A DNA stretch of 64,000 nt from Gaiella sp. Its GTDB lineage: Bacteria > Actinomycetota > Thermoleophilia > Gaiellales > Gaiellaceae. Shown here in pieces: positions 1 through 7,186 of the stretch (position 1 is the stretch's first letter; every line of letters begins with the position of its first letter). The stretch is taken from the NCBI GenBank assembly GCA_027493885.1, contig JAOSJZ010000001.1:2784622-2848621 (forward strand), read 5' to 3'. Both the position numbers and the translations under genes were made by a program. The notes beneath the pieces are model-generated. The model did no database searches, was not told the DNA's origin, and saw only the letters and a program-made list of their open reading frames with translations.

Positions 1-13
1 GTGACCCGTGTGC

Positions 14-442
14 TCAGGCGCGTGCCGGCGCCGGCAAGCGCCGCCGCCACATGCGGACGACGGTCCCGCGCCCATCCGCTCCAGGCTCGATCTCGAGGCC
101 GTCGACGAGCGCGTGGATGATCGCGAGGCCCATCCCGCTCTCGGACAGCTCGAGCTCCGGCAGGTCGAGCTGGGCCGGTGCGTCCATCCCGGGCCCGTCG
201 TCGGCGACCCGGATCTCGATTGCCTCGTCGGTGACCGTGTAGCGGACGGTGACGATGCCGTCCCCGGCCGGATGGGCGTGTCGGATGGCGTTGCCGCACG
301 CTTCGGTCACCGCGAGCTTGAGGTCGGCGAGCATCGACGCGTCGATCGGCAGCTCGCGTGCGATCCCGGCCAGCGCGAGCCGGGCCAGGATGAGGTACTC
401 GGTCCGCGCTGGCATCGAGAGAGTGACGACGTCGGCGCTCAA
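14..442 (-). CDS. RsbW-type anti-sigma serine kinase (GHKL ATPase)
   Basis: A 142-residue single-domain GHKL (HATPase_c) protein, the size of SpoIIAB/RsbW anti-sigma factors. The N box is seen as KLAVTEACGNAIRHA (about residues 43-57) and the G1 box as VADDGPGM (about 79-86), followed by a GMGLAII G2-like segment, so the ATP site looks intact. In this family the protein holds its sigma factor inactive and phosphorylates a STAS antagonist. The TTG start overlaps the stop of the upstream sigma gene (TTGA), so it is probably translationally coupled and co-expressed as the last gene of the stress operon. Its partners are very likely the sigma factor and the STAS protein of the same operon; that is inference from context. 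Confidence 0.9.
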   Translation of the reverse strand: MSADVVTLSMPARTEYLILARLALAGIARELPIDASMLADLKLAVTEACGNAIRHAHPAGDGIVTVRYTVTDEAIEIRVADDGPGMDAPAQLDLPELELSESGMGLAIIHALVDGLEIEPGADGRGTVVRMWRRRLPAPARA

Positions 443-1200
443 CGGATGTTCCCCTGCATCGAGTCTTCCAGCCGTCCCCGCATCACGTGGAGCGCCCGGC
501 GGAGAAGCCGTGACACGTGCATCTGCGAGATGCCGATCTGCGCTGCGATCTCGGATTGCGTGAGGCCGTCGAAGAACCGCAGCTCGACGATGCGCCGCTC
601 ACGCTTGTCGAGCACCTGGAGCCCCGCCTCGACGAGCGCGCCGTCCTCGACCTCGTCGAATCCCTGGTCCTCGCCGCCGAGCACGTCCTGCATCGTCTCG
701 TCGTCGCCGAAGCGCCCGAGAGGCTGCGAGAGCGAGCGTGTCGAGTACGCCTCCGAGGTCTGGAGCGCCTCGACGACCTCGTCCTCCTCGGCGCCGGTCG
801 CCTCGGCGAGCTCCGCGATGGTCGGCGCCCGTCCGCGCTGTGCCGTCTCGCTCTCGATCGCGCGGGTCAGCCTGGCGCTCAGCTCCTTCATTCGTCGCGG
901 AACGTGGAGCGCCCACGCGCGGTCGCGGAAGTGGCGCTGGATCTCGCCGACGATCGTCGGGACGGCGTACGTCGTGAACTGCACCTGGCGCTCGGTGTCG
1001 AAGCGCTCGATCGCCAGCAGCAGCCCGATCGAGCCGACCTGGACGAGATCGTCGAGCGGCTCGCCGCGCCCGGCATACCGGCCGGCGAGGCTGCGGACGA
1101 GGGGCATGTAGCGCTCGACGAGCCTGTCGCGGGCCTTCTCGTCGCCGCCCCGGTACGACTCGATCAGGACGACGAAGTCGACGTCCTGCGCCACGATCAT
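439..1200 (-). CDS. RNA polymerase sigma factor, SigB/SigF/SigG family
   Basis: A 253-residue group 3 sigma-70 factor. Region 2 is seen as RLVERYMPLVRSLAGRYAGR followed by PLDDLVQVGSIGLLLAIERFD (about residues 27-68). The region 2.3/2.4 stretch FTTYAVPTIVGEIQRHFRD (about 75-93) follows, then region 3, and a C-terminal region 4 helix-turn-helix LTQSEIAAQIGISQMHVSRL (about 213-232). This layout is that of stress/sporulation sigma factors SigB, SigF and SigG. The ATG start overlaps the stop of the GHKL-like gene upstream (ATGA), and the next gene encodes an RsbW-type kinase. A promoter of the matching class (GTTT-16-GGGTAC) lies upstream of the operon, suggesting autoregulation. Confidence 0.94.
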   Translation of the reverse strand: MIVAQDVDFVVLIESYRGGDEKARDRLVERYMPLVRSLAGRYAGRGEPLDDLVQVGSIGLLLAIERFDTERQVQFTTYAVPTIVGEIQRHFRDRAWALHVPRRMKELSARLTRAIESETAQRGRAPTIAELAEATGAEEDEVVEALQTSEAYSTRSLSQPLGRFGDDETMQDVLGGEDQGFDEVEDGALVEAGLQVLDKRERRIVELRFFDGLTQSEIAAQIGISQMHVSRLLRRALHVMRGRLEDSMQGNIR

Positions 1201-1586
1201 GCCTCGTCTCTGCGCACGATGCTCATGCCGAGCTCGATCCAGGCACCCTCGCCGCCCTCGACCGGGACCTCTCTCACCGTGTCCACGAGCCGGGTCACGA
1301 CGCGGCGCACCGCCGTGTCTTCGAGCTGGCCCGCGCGGAACGGCCCCGCGCGAACCGTGAGCTCGGTGGGGCTCACCGACGCCTCGACGCGCGCGGTGTC
1401 GCCGACGACGCCCTGCATGAGCAGGCTGTCGACGCCGAGCAGGAGGTCGTCCACGCGGTCGACCGGAAGCTCGAACCGCGCCGCGACGCCGCCGAGGACG
1501 AGGCCGGCGACCGTCCGGTAGCCGTCACGAGCCGGGAACTCGACCGTGGTTCGCGCCAAAGGACGCGCCTCGGTGGGCACGCTCAT
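1197..1586 (-). CDS. Degenerate GHKL-fold anti-sigma-like protein lacking the ATP site
   Basis: A 129-residue protein that lines up with the RsbW-like kinase at the other end of the operon: it has the same opening pattern (EFPARDGYRTVAGLVLGGVA versus SMPARTEYLILARLALAGIA) and a helix VDRVDDLLLGVDSLLMQGV where the N box should be. The invariant E..N pair of the N box and the DxGxG box are both absent, so ATP binding is not expected. I infer a non-catalytic scaffold, sensor or adaptor for the sigma factor or STAS protein. It overlaps the genes on either side by 4 bp, so the stoichiometry of the operon is probably tight. The fold assignment is a sequence-pattern judgement. Confidence 0.72.
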   Translation of the reverse strand: MSVPTEARPLARTTVEFPARDGYRTVAGLVLGGVAARFELPVDRVDDLLLGVDSLLMQGVVGDTARVEASVSPTELTVRAGPFRAGQLEDTAVRRVVTRLVDTVREVPVEGGEGAWIELGMSIVRRDEA

Positions 1587-1972
1587 TCGCGCGCGTCCGT
1601 ACGCGCGGCGTCGAGCGTCTCGTGAAGTGCGAACACGCGGTCGAGCAGCGTGATCTCGAAGATCCTGCGGATGTGAGGAGAGACGCAGACGACGGCCACC
1701 CTGCCGCCGCGCGGCCGTAACCGCTTTACGGCGCCGAGCAGGACGCCCAGCGTCATCGAGTCGACGAAGGTCGCATCCGAGAGGTCGACGACCAGGCCGC
1801 TTGCGCCGCCGTCGATCGCCTTCGCGATCGCGTCACGAAGGTCGGGCGCCGTGTGCAGGTCGGCCTGCCCGTGGACCGCGATCGTGACCACCGGGGCATC
1901 GCCGTCGAGCGTCTCGACGCCGAAATCCGCCGACTCCGTGTCGCTCATCCTCTCGTGTTCCCAAGCCTGCAT
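1583..1972 (-). CDS. STAS-domain anti-sigma factor antagonist (RsbV/SpoIIAA type)
   Basis: A 129-residue single STAS domain. The diagnostic stretch VVDLSDATFVDSMTLGVLL (about residues 61-79) contains the conserved Asp-Ser; the Ser is the expected phosphoacceptor for the RsbW-type kinase. Unphosphorylated antagonists of this family bind the kinase and release the sigma factor. An alternative ATG eight codons downstream (position 1948) also opens a good reading frame and would give 121 residues; I cannot decide between them. The gene lies 15 bp after the PRC-barrel gene and overlaps the next gene by 4 bp. Confidence 0.9.
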   Translation of the reverse strand: MQAWEHERMSDTESADFGVETLDGDAPVVTIAVHGQADLHTAPDLRDAIAKAIDGGASGLVVDLSDATFVDSMTLGVLLGAVKRLRPRGGRVAVVCVSPHIRRIFEITLLDRVFALHETLDAARTDARE

Positions 1973-1987
1973 CGCCGCATGCCGTTT

Positions 1988-2293
1988 CTACCCCGCCTCC
2001 GCAGCACCGAAACCTACCGCTTCGGCGGCGACGACCCGGCGCGCCCCGTGTTGCTCGAAGAACGCCGTCGGGCCCGTGCCGAGGATCGCGAGCGAGCTGG
2101 CGCGGAGAACTCGATCTCCGAGCTTCGCCGCCGCGAAGGGGAGGTAGAGCGTCGTGTCGTTCCAGGCGCTCGTGACCTCCATGCCGAGGACGCCGCCGGC
2201 GGTGTCCATCCACACGGCGCCGACGGTGCCGAGTCGCACGCCGTCAGCGCAGACGGGAAGCCCGAGCAGCGCCCGGGCGGGCTCGTCGGTCAA
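1988..2293 (-). CDS. PRC-barrel-like domain protein
   Basis: A 101-residue protein whose first two thirds look like a PRC barrel: RALLGLPVCADGVRLGTVGA, then VLGMEVTSAW and TLYLPFAAAKLGDRVLRAS. PRC barrels occur as small partner-binding domains in ribosome maturation, photosystem and stress proteins. No catalytic motif is visible. The start is TTG, overlapping the stop of the small basic gene upstream by 4 bp, so it belongs to the sigma operon. Its role there is unknown. Confidence 0.6.
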   Translation of the reverse strand: MTDEPARALLGLPVCADGVRLGTVGAVWMDTAGGVLGMEVTSAWNDTTLYLPFAAAKLGDRVLRASSLAILGTGPTAFFEQHGARRVVAAEAVGFGAAEAG

Positions 2294-2436
2294 CGGCGTC
2301 CCCCGACCGCCCGTGCGAGCTCGGCCTTCGTCATCTTCGAGCGGCCCTTGACGCCCTTTCTTCTCGCCTCCTCGTAGAGCTGGTCCTCGTACTGCCGGGC
2401 GCGCTTGCTGCCCTTCTTCACTCCGCGTGGGGGCAT
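2290..2436 (-). CDS. Small basic KGSKRARQYE-type protein (48 aa)
   Basis: A 48-residue Lys/Arg-rich protein. The ATG at 2436 is chosen over an in-frame upstream start because AAAGGAG sits about 6 nt before it. The N-terminal KKGSKRARQYE and C-terminal LYEEARRKGVKGRSKMTKAE match the two ends of longer actinobacterial proteins annotated as plasmid-stabilisation or Rho-N-like; the central spacer of those proteins is absent here. It is the first gene of the sigma operon, 4 bp overlapping the PRC gene, behind the SigB/SigF-type promoter. A nucleic-acid-binding stress role is plausible but unproven. Confidence 0.7.
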   Translation of the reverse strand: MPPRGVKKGSKRARQYEDQLYEEARRKGVKGRSKMTKAELARAVGGRR

Positions 2437-2472
2437 CTCGTGCTCCTTTCGCTCGGGCGACTTCCGGCTCCG

Positions 2473-2498
2473 GTACCCGTGTCCGGAGCCGCGAAAAC
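2473..2498 (-). promoter_or_regulatory. SigB/SigF-type promoter of the stress operon
   Basis: Reading the minus strand, GTTT (2498-2495) is followed after 16 nt by GGGTAC (2478-2473). This matches the GTTT-N14-17-GGGTAT/C pattern of SigB in Bacillus and SigF in mycobacteria. It lies 36 nt upstream of the first ATG of the operon, which itself encodes a sigma factor of that class. Confidence 0.7.
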
Positions 2499-2656
2499 GC
2501 TCTCGCCGACCCCTCGCTAGGTCGTCTCGCGAGGTCTCCGTCGTCGCCATGTGGAGCCGCTACCCCCGGCGCGCGCGCCGCAAACGACCGCGCCGCCCGC
2601 GCCGCCCGCGCGAGGGCGTGATCGCCGGCCGCGTGGAAATCCTTGATCGGCCTGCC

Positions 2657-3388
2657 CTACGGCGTCCGGCGGCGGAGGGTGGCGGCGCCGAGCACGATCG
2701 CGAGCGCTGTGGCGCCCACGAGCACGGCAACGTCCAGCGCGAGCCGCCAGTCGTACGACGTCTCGGTCGCGACGCGCTGGAGCGCGTCGTAGGCGTAGGT
2801 CAGCGGGAGCGCATACGCGAGGAGCTCGAGCGGCCGCGCCATCTGGTCGACCGGCACGAAGAGCCCGCAGAGCAAGAGCTGCGGTAGGACGAACGCCGGC
2901 ATGAACTGCACCGCCTGGAACTCGGTGCGGGCAAACGCGCTCAGGAAGAGCCCGAGCGTGCTCCCGAGCACGGCGTTGAGGATGGCGAGCACGACGATCA
3001 GCCAGGCCGGCCCGGCCACGTCGAGATCGAGCAGGAAGAACGCGACCGCCGAGACGAGCGTCGCCTGCACTGCGGCGGCGAGCCCGAAGGCGGCCCCGTA
3101 GCCGCCGAGCAGGTCGAGCCGGGAGAGGGGGAGCGTCATCAGCCGCTCGAGCGTCCCCGTCGTCCGCTCCCTGAGCATCGTGATCGACGTGACGACGAAC
3201 ATCGCGATGAAGGGGAAGAGCCCGAGCAGCGGCGCGCCGATCCGGTCGAACACCTCCGGACGGTCGACGAAGAGGTACTTCAGGAGCACGATCAGCACGC
3301 ACGGCACGAGGAGGAGGAGGGCGACCGTGCGCGGGTCGCGCCGGAGCTGGAGGAGCACGCGAGCGGCCGTGGCCGTCCCCGCGCTCAT
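2657..3388 (-). CDS. ABC-2 type transporter permease
   Basis: A 243-residue integral membrane protein with about six hydrophobic segments (for example VALLLLVPCVLIVLLKYLFV near residue 22 and LIVVLAILNAVLGSTLGLFL near residue 130). The segment TTGTLERLMTLPLSRLDLLG is typical of ABC-2 permeases (DrrB/YhhJ class). The ATG at 3388 overlaps the stop of the ATPase gene (ATGA), so the two subunits are coupled. The reading frame stays open far upstream, but that part is antisense shadow of the PEP synthase. The substrate cannot be told; drug, lipid or polysaccharide export are the usual options. Confidence 0.9.
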   Translation of the reverse strand: MSAGTATAARVLLQLRRDPRTVALLLLVPCVLIVLLKYLFVDRPEVFDRIGAPLLGLFPFIAMFVVTSITMLRERTTGTLERLMTLPLSRLDLLGGYGAAFGLAAAVQATLVSAVAFFLLDLDVAGPAWLIVVLAILNAVLGSTLGLFLSAFARTEFQAVQFMPAFVLPQLLLCGLFVPVDQMARPLELLAYALPLTYAYDALQRVATETSYDWRLALDVAVLVGATALAIVLGAATLRRRTP

Positions 3389-4107
3389 CGGCGCGCGGCC
3401 TCGGTCACGAGGCGCAGGAACGCCTCGTCGAGGTCCGCGGCTCCGGCACGCTCTCGGATCTCGCCGGTCGTGCCCTGTGCGAGGAGGCGCCCGCCGCGGA
3501 GCAGAAGCAGGTCGTCGCAGTGCTCCGCCTCGTCCATCACGTGGCTCGAGACGAGGAGCGTCGCGCCCTCCGCGGCGAGGCGCGCGAACGTCCCCCACAG
3601 GTCTCGCCGGAGCACCGGGTCGAGGCCGACGGTCGGCTCGTCGAGAACGAGCAGCTCGGGACGGCCGACGAGCGCCGTCGCGAGCGAGACCCGGGCGTGC
3701 TGCCCGCCCGACAGCCGGCCGACGACCCGGCCGGCCTCCTCGCCGAGCCCGACGAGCTCGATCGTCTCGTCGACCCGCGCGTTCGGAGCGCCGACGACCC
3801 GCGCGAAGTAGCGGACGTTCTCGCGTACCGTGAGGTCGTCGTAGACCGCCGGGCTCTGCGTCGTGTACGCGATGCGGCGTCGTAGGCCTGCCGTCCCGGC
3901 AGGCTCGCCGAGCACGGTGACCGACCCCGATACGACGACCTGCGTCCCGACGATCGCCCGCATGAGCGTCGACTTGCCGCTGCCGCTCGGGCCGAGGAGG
4001 CCCGTGACCGTGCCGCCCCGGACGCCGAGCGTAATCCGGTCGAGGGCGTCCCGGCCGCCGCGAACGACGTGGAGGCGGTCGACCTCGACGGCATGGTCGC
4101 CGGGCAC
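3385..4107 (-). CDS. ABC transporter ATP-binding subunit
   Basis: A 240-residue ABC ATPase. Walker A GPSGSGKST (about residues 39-47), the Q-loop at TTQSPAVYDDLTVREN, signature LSGGQ (about 132), Walker B LLVLDEPTVGLDP and the switch His in LLVSSHVMDEAE are all present. The C-terminal tail and the partner ABC-2 permease place it in the DrrA/CcmA-like exporter class. The start is GTG at 4107. The 115-bp gap to the divergent PEP synthase gene holds the promoters of both and one copy of the TCGGTAGT element. Confidence 0.93.
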   Translation of the reverse strand: MPGDHAVEVDRLHVVRGGRDALDRITLGVRGGTVTGLLGPSGSGKSTLMRAIVGTQVVVSGSVTVLGEPAGTAGLRRRIAYTTQSPAVYDDLTVRENVRYFARVVGAPNARVDETIELVGLGEEAGRVVGRLSGGQHARVSLATALVGRPELLVLDEPTVGLDPVLRRDLWGTFARLAAEGATLLVSSHVMDEAEHCDDLLLLRGGRLLAQGTTGEIRERAGAADLDEAFLRLVTEAARR

Positions 4108-4150
4108 CGGCGTGTTCTACCGCACGGCGCGGCCGGCCCGGGCCGGCGGA

Positions 4151-4158
4151 TCGGTAGT
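4151..4158 (+). promoter_or_regulatory. TCGGTAGT element upstream of pps (candidate shared operator)
   Basis: The 8-mer TCGGTAGT, followed by AGGCCGAA, lies 64 bp before the PEP synthase ATG. The same core occurs at 11721-11728 and, inverted, at 30229-30236, each time between genes of pyruvate/acetyl-CoA metabolism; I found no other copy in the window by eye. Confidence 0.45.
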
Positions 4159-4222
4159 AGGCCGAAGGCGGGACCGGGCCGACCCCGATGCCGTGTCGAC
4201 GCCGGCGGCGGACGATCGGGCC

Positions 4223-6538
4223 ATGGCGACGGTTGTCTCCGACGAGCGCCGCGTGCGACTGATCCGCCCGTTCGGCGAGCTCGGCCGCGAGGACGTCGCG
4301 TTCGCGGGCGGCAAGGGCGCCAACCTCGGCGAGCTCACCCGCGCCGGGTTCGCGGTTCCAGCCGGCTTCGTCGTCGGCGCGCCCGCCTACGCGCTCTTCG
4401 TCGAGACTGGCGCGCTCCGCGAGCGCATCGCGGAGCGCCTGGCCACGGTCGACGTCGACGACGCCCCGGCGCTCCAGAGCGCAGCGGACGACGTTCGCGG
4501 GCTCGTCTCGCGGTCGCCGATCCCCGGGCCGGTCGAGGCGGCGATCCGCGAGGCGTACGAGGAGCTCGCCGGCGGACGGGAGGACGCCCCTGTCGCCGTC
4601 CGATCCTCGGCGACGGCGGAGGACACGGAGGCCGCGTCCTTCGCCGGCATGAACGAGACCTTCCTCAACGTCCGCGGCGCGGACGCCGTCGTCGACGCCG
4701 TCCGCCGTTGCTGGGCGTCGCTCTTCGGCGCTCGCACGGTCTTCTACCGCGCCAAGCGCGGGTTCGGCCAGGCCGACATGGACATCGCCGTGATCGTCCA
4801 GCGGCACCTCGACGTCGATCGCGCCGGCGTCATGTTCACGGTCGACCCCGCGACCGGCGCGGACGATCGCCTGGTGATCGAGGGGGCGTTCGGGCTCGGC
4901 GAGGCGGTCGTGAGCGGACGCGTGTCGCCCGACCGCTACGTCGTCGACAAGGCAACCCTGGCCGTGCGGGCGCGCGAGACCCACCCAAAGACCGCGATCG
5001 TCGAGGCGCGCGATGGCGGCGGCACCGCCGTGCGCGAGGTCGCCGGCGGCGAGGCTCTCCGGCCGACGCTCACGGACGACGAGGCGCGCGCGCTCGCGGA
5101 GCTCGGCGTCCGCGTCGAGCGCCACTACGGCGCGCCACAGGACACCGAGTGGGCGATCGACGTCGACGGCGAGACCTGGATGCTGCAGTCGCGGCCCGTC
5201 ACCGCGGTCGGGGAGGCGGCGGAGTCGGTGGAGACGGCCGGGGAGACCGTCCTCCTGCGCGGCCTCGGCGCCGCGCCCGGCCTCGCGAGCGGCCCGGTGA
5301 GCGTCCTCGGCTCGCTCGCCGACGCGGGGAGGTTCGCCGACGGGGCGGTACTCGTGACGCGGATGACGGCGCCCGACTGGGTGCCGCTGATGCGGCGCGC
5401 GGCGGCGATCGCCACTGACTCCGGCGGCATGACGTGCCACGCCGCGATCGTCTCGCGCGAGCTCGGCATCCCGTGCGTCGTCGGCACGCAGGACGGCACG
5501 AGGCGGCTGCGCGACGGCGAGGTCGTCACCGTCGACGCGACCCGCGGCGTCGTGCTCGAGGGGCGGGCCGCCGCGGCGCCGCCCACCGAGGCACCCGTTC
5601 GCGCCGCCCCCGGGCCCGGGATCACCGGGACGGCGATCCTCTTGAACCTCTCGGAGCCGTCCCAGGTCGAGCACGCGGCCACCCTCGACGTCGACGGCGT
5701 GGGGCTGCTGCGCGCGGAGCTGATGGTGATCGAGGCGCTCGACGGCGCCCACCCGAGGCTGCTGCTCGAGGAGAGGCGCAGCGACGAGTTCGTCGAGCGG
5801 ATGGCCGCCGCGCTGACGACGTTCGCCGCGGGGTTCGCGCCGCGACCCGTCACGTACCGGACGATCGACTTCCGCACGAACGAGTTCCGGGGGCTACGCG
5901 GCGGCGAGCGGTTCGAGCCGGAGGAGGCCAATCCGATGATCGGGTACCGCGGCGTCCTCCGCTACGTCCGCGAGCCCGACCTCTTCGCGCTCGAGCTGGA
6001 CGCGATCCGCCGGGTCTGGGACGCTGGCCACGCGAACCTGCACGTGATGCTGCCGTTCGTGCGGACGGCCGACGAGCTCGCCGCGTGCCGGGCGCTCGTC
6101 GATGCATCCGGGCTCCCCGCGCGCACGGGCTTCGAGCTCTGGATCATGGCGGAGGTCCCTTCGGTGCTCTTCAACCTCGAGCGCTACGCCCGCCTGGGGG
6201 TGGCGGGCATCTCGATCGGGTCGAACGACCTCACGCAGCTGCTGCTCGGGGCCGACCGTGACTCGGGGCTGCTCGCCGACCTCGACGAGCGCGACCCGGC
6301 CGTCGTCGCGTACCTCCAGGAGCTGATCCCGCGCGCCCGCTCGGTCGGCCTCAAGACCTCGATCTGCGGTCAGGCGCCGAGCGTCCACCCCGAGTACGCG
6401 GAGCTGCTCGTCCGGGCCGGGATCGACGCGATCTCCGTCAACCTGGACGTGGTCGACCGGACGCGCCGGCTCGTCGGCGCCGCCGAGCGGCGCGTCCTCC
6501 TGGACGCTGCCCGTCGCAGCGAAGGAGGGGCACGATGA
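4223..6538 (+). CDS. ppsA: Phosphoenolpyruvate synthase (pyruvate, water dikinase)
   Basis: A 771-residue PEP synthase converting pyruvate and ATP to PEP, AMP and phosphate for gluconeogenesis. The N-terminal ATP-grasp-like domain opens with FAGGKGANLGELTRAGFAVP and includes VRSSATAEDTEAASFAGMNE. The swivelling domain has SGGMTCHAAIVSRELGIPCV with the phosphorylated His near residue 406. The C-terminal TIM barrel has TISIGSNDLTQ-like and SICGQAPS segments with the catalytic Cys near residue 715. The ATG at 4223 is chosen because it gives the family N-terminus; the frame is open farther upstream without homology. It overlaps the CBS gene by 4 bp. Confidence 0.95.
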   Translation: MATVVSDERRVRLIRPFGELGREDVAFAGGKGANLGELTRAGFAVPAGFVVGAPAYALFVETGALRERIAERLATVDVDDAPALQSAADDVRGLVSRSPIPGPVEAAIREAYEELAGGREDAPVAVRSSATAEDTEAASFAGMNETFLNVRGADAVVDAVRRCWASLFGARTVFYRAKRGFGQADMDIAVIVQRHLDVDRAGVMFTVDPATGADDRLVIEGAFGLGEAVVSGRVSPDRYVVDKATLAVRARETHPKTAIVEARDGGGTAVREVAGGEALRPTLTDDEARALAELGVRVERHYGAPQDTEWAIDVDGETWMLQSRPVTAVGEAAESVETAGETVLLRGLGAAPGLASGPVSVLGSLADAGRFADGAVLVTRMTAPDWVPLMRRAAAIATDSGGMTCHAAIVSRELGIPCVVGTQDGTRRLRDGEVVTVDATRGVVLEGRAAAAPPTEAPVRAAPGPGITGTAILLNLSEPSQVEHAATLDVDGVGLLRAELMVIEALDGAHPRLLLEERRSDEFVERMAAALTTFAAGFAPRPVTYRTIDFRTNEFRGLRGGERFEPEEANPMIGYRGVLRYVREPDLFALELDAIRRVWDAGHANLHVMLPFVRTADELAACRALVDASGLPARTGFELWIMAEVPSVLFNLERYARLGVAGISIGSNDLTQLLLGADRDSGLLADLDERDPAVVAYLQELIPRARSVGLKTSICGQAPSVHPEYAELLVRAGIDAISVNLDVVDRTRRLVGAAERRVLLDAARRSEGGAR

Positions 6539-7182
6539 AGGAGCACGAGTTCTGGCGCGAGCCCGCCGGAGGCCACGTCTACGCCGTCGAGCTGGAGGAC
6601 GGCATCGTGTCGGCGAGCTGTGGGCCACTCGAGACGGGGGACATCGACGAGCGCTTCCTGGCGACGTTCGACTACTCCCAGGACCAGGCCGCGTGGCTCG
6701 AGGAGCATCGCGCCGAGTTCGACCTCTACCGGCCGGTCTCGCCACACGCCTTCCGGCCCGACCCGGTGGCCCAGCCCGCGCTCGCGCTGCGGCCCGTGTC
6801 GACCGCCATGCATCCGGGGGTCATCACCTGCCATCCCGGCGCGACGCTGCGCGACGTCGCGCGCATGATGGCGAACATCGGCATCCACGCCGTCGTCGTG
6901 TGGGGCGACGCGGAGGAGGACGCCGAGGGCGCGTGGGGCATCGTCTCCGATCTCGACCTCGTCTCCGCCGCCGCGCGGGGCGAGACCCTCGCGGGGCTGG
7001 CCGTCGGGGCCGCCCAGACTGAGGTCGTGACCGTGAACGGGGGCGAGACGCTGCTCCACGCCGCCCATCTGATGGAGCAACACCGGGCCACCCACCTCGT
7101 CGTGGTGGGCGAGACGCACGGCCGCCCGATCGGCGTGCTGTCGACGCTCGACGTGGCGCGCGCGCTGGCACGGGCGGCGTAG
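6535..7182 (+). CDS. CBS-domain pair protein
   Basis: A 215-residue protein with an N-terminal region of unknown fold (residues 1-80) and two CBS domains. CBS1 runs from MHPGVITCHPGATLRDVARM to IVSDLDLVSAA (about 88-145) and CBS2 from VVTVNGGETLLHAAHLMEQH to GVLSTLDVARALA (about 163-213). CBS pairs bind adenine nucleotides and act as energy sensors. Its ATG overlaps the pps stop (ATGA), so it is probably made together with PEP synthase and may report AMP/ATP state to it. That functional link is inferred from the coupling only. Confidence 0.88.
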   Translation: MKEHEFWREPAGGHVYAVELEDGIVSASCGPLETGDIDERFLATFDYSQDQAAWLEEHRAEFDLYRPVSPHAFRPDPVAQPALALRPVSTAMHPGVITCHPGATLRDVARMMANIGIHAVVVWGDAEEDAEGAWGIVSDLDLVSAAARGETLAGLAVGAAQTEVVTVNGGETLLHAAHLMEQHRATHLVVVGETHGRPIGVLSTLDVARALARAA

Positions 7183-7186
7183 GCGC

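Noticed and set aside
3389..5752. A long upstream extension of the ABC permease frame (to 1031 codons)
   Set aside because: The extension is antisense to the ATPase and PEP synthase genes, has no recognisable domain, and the permease has its own ATG overlapping the ATPase stop.
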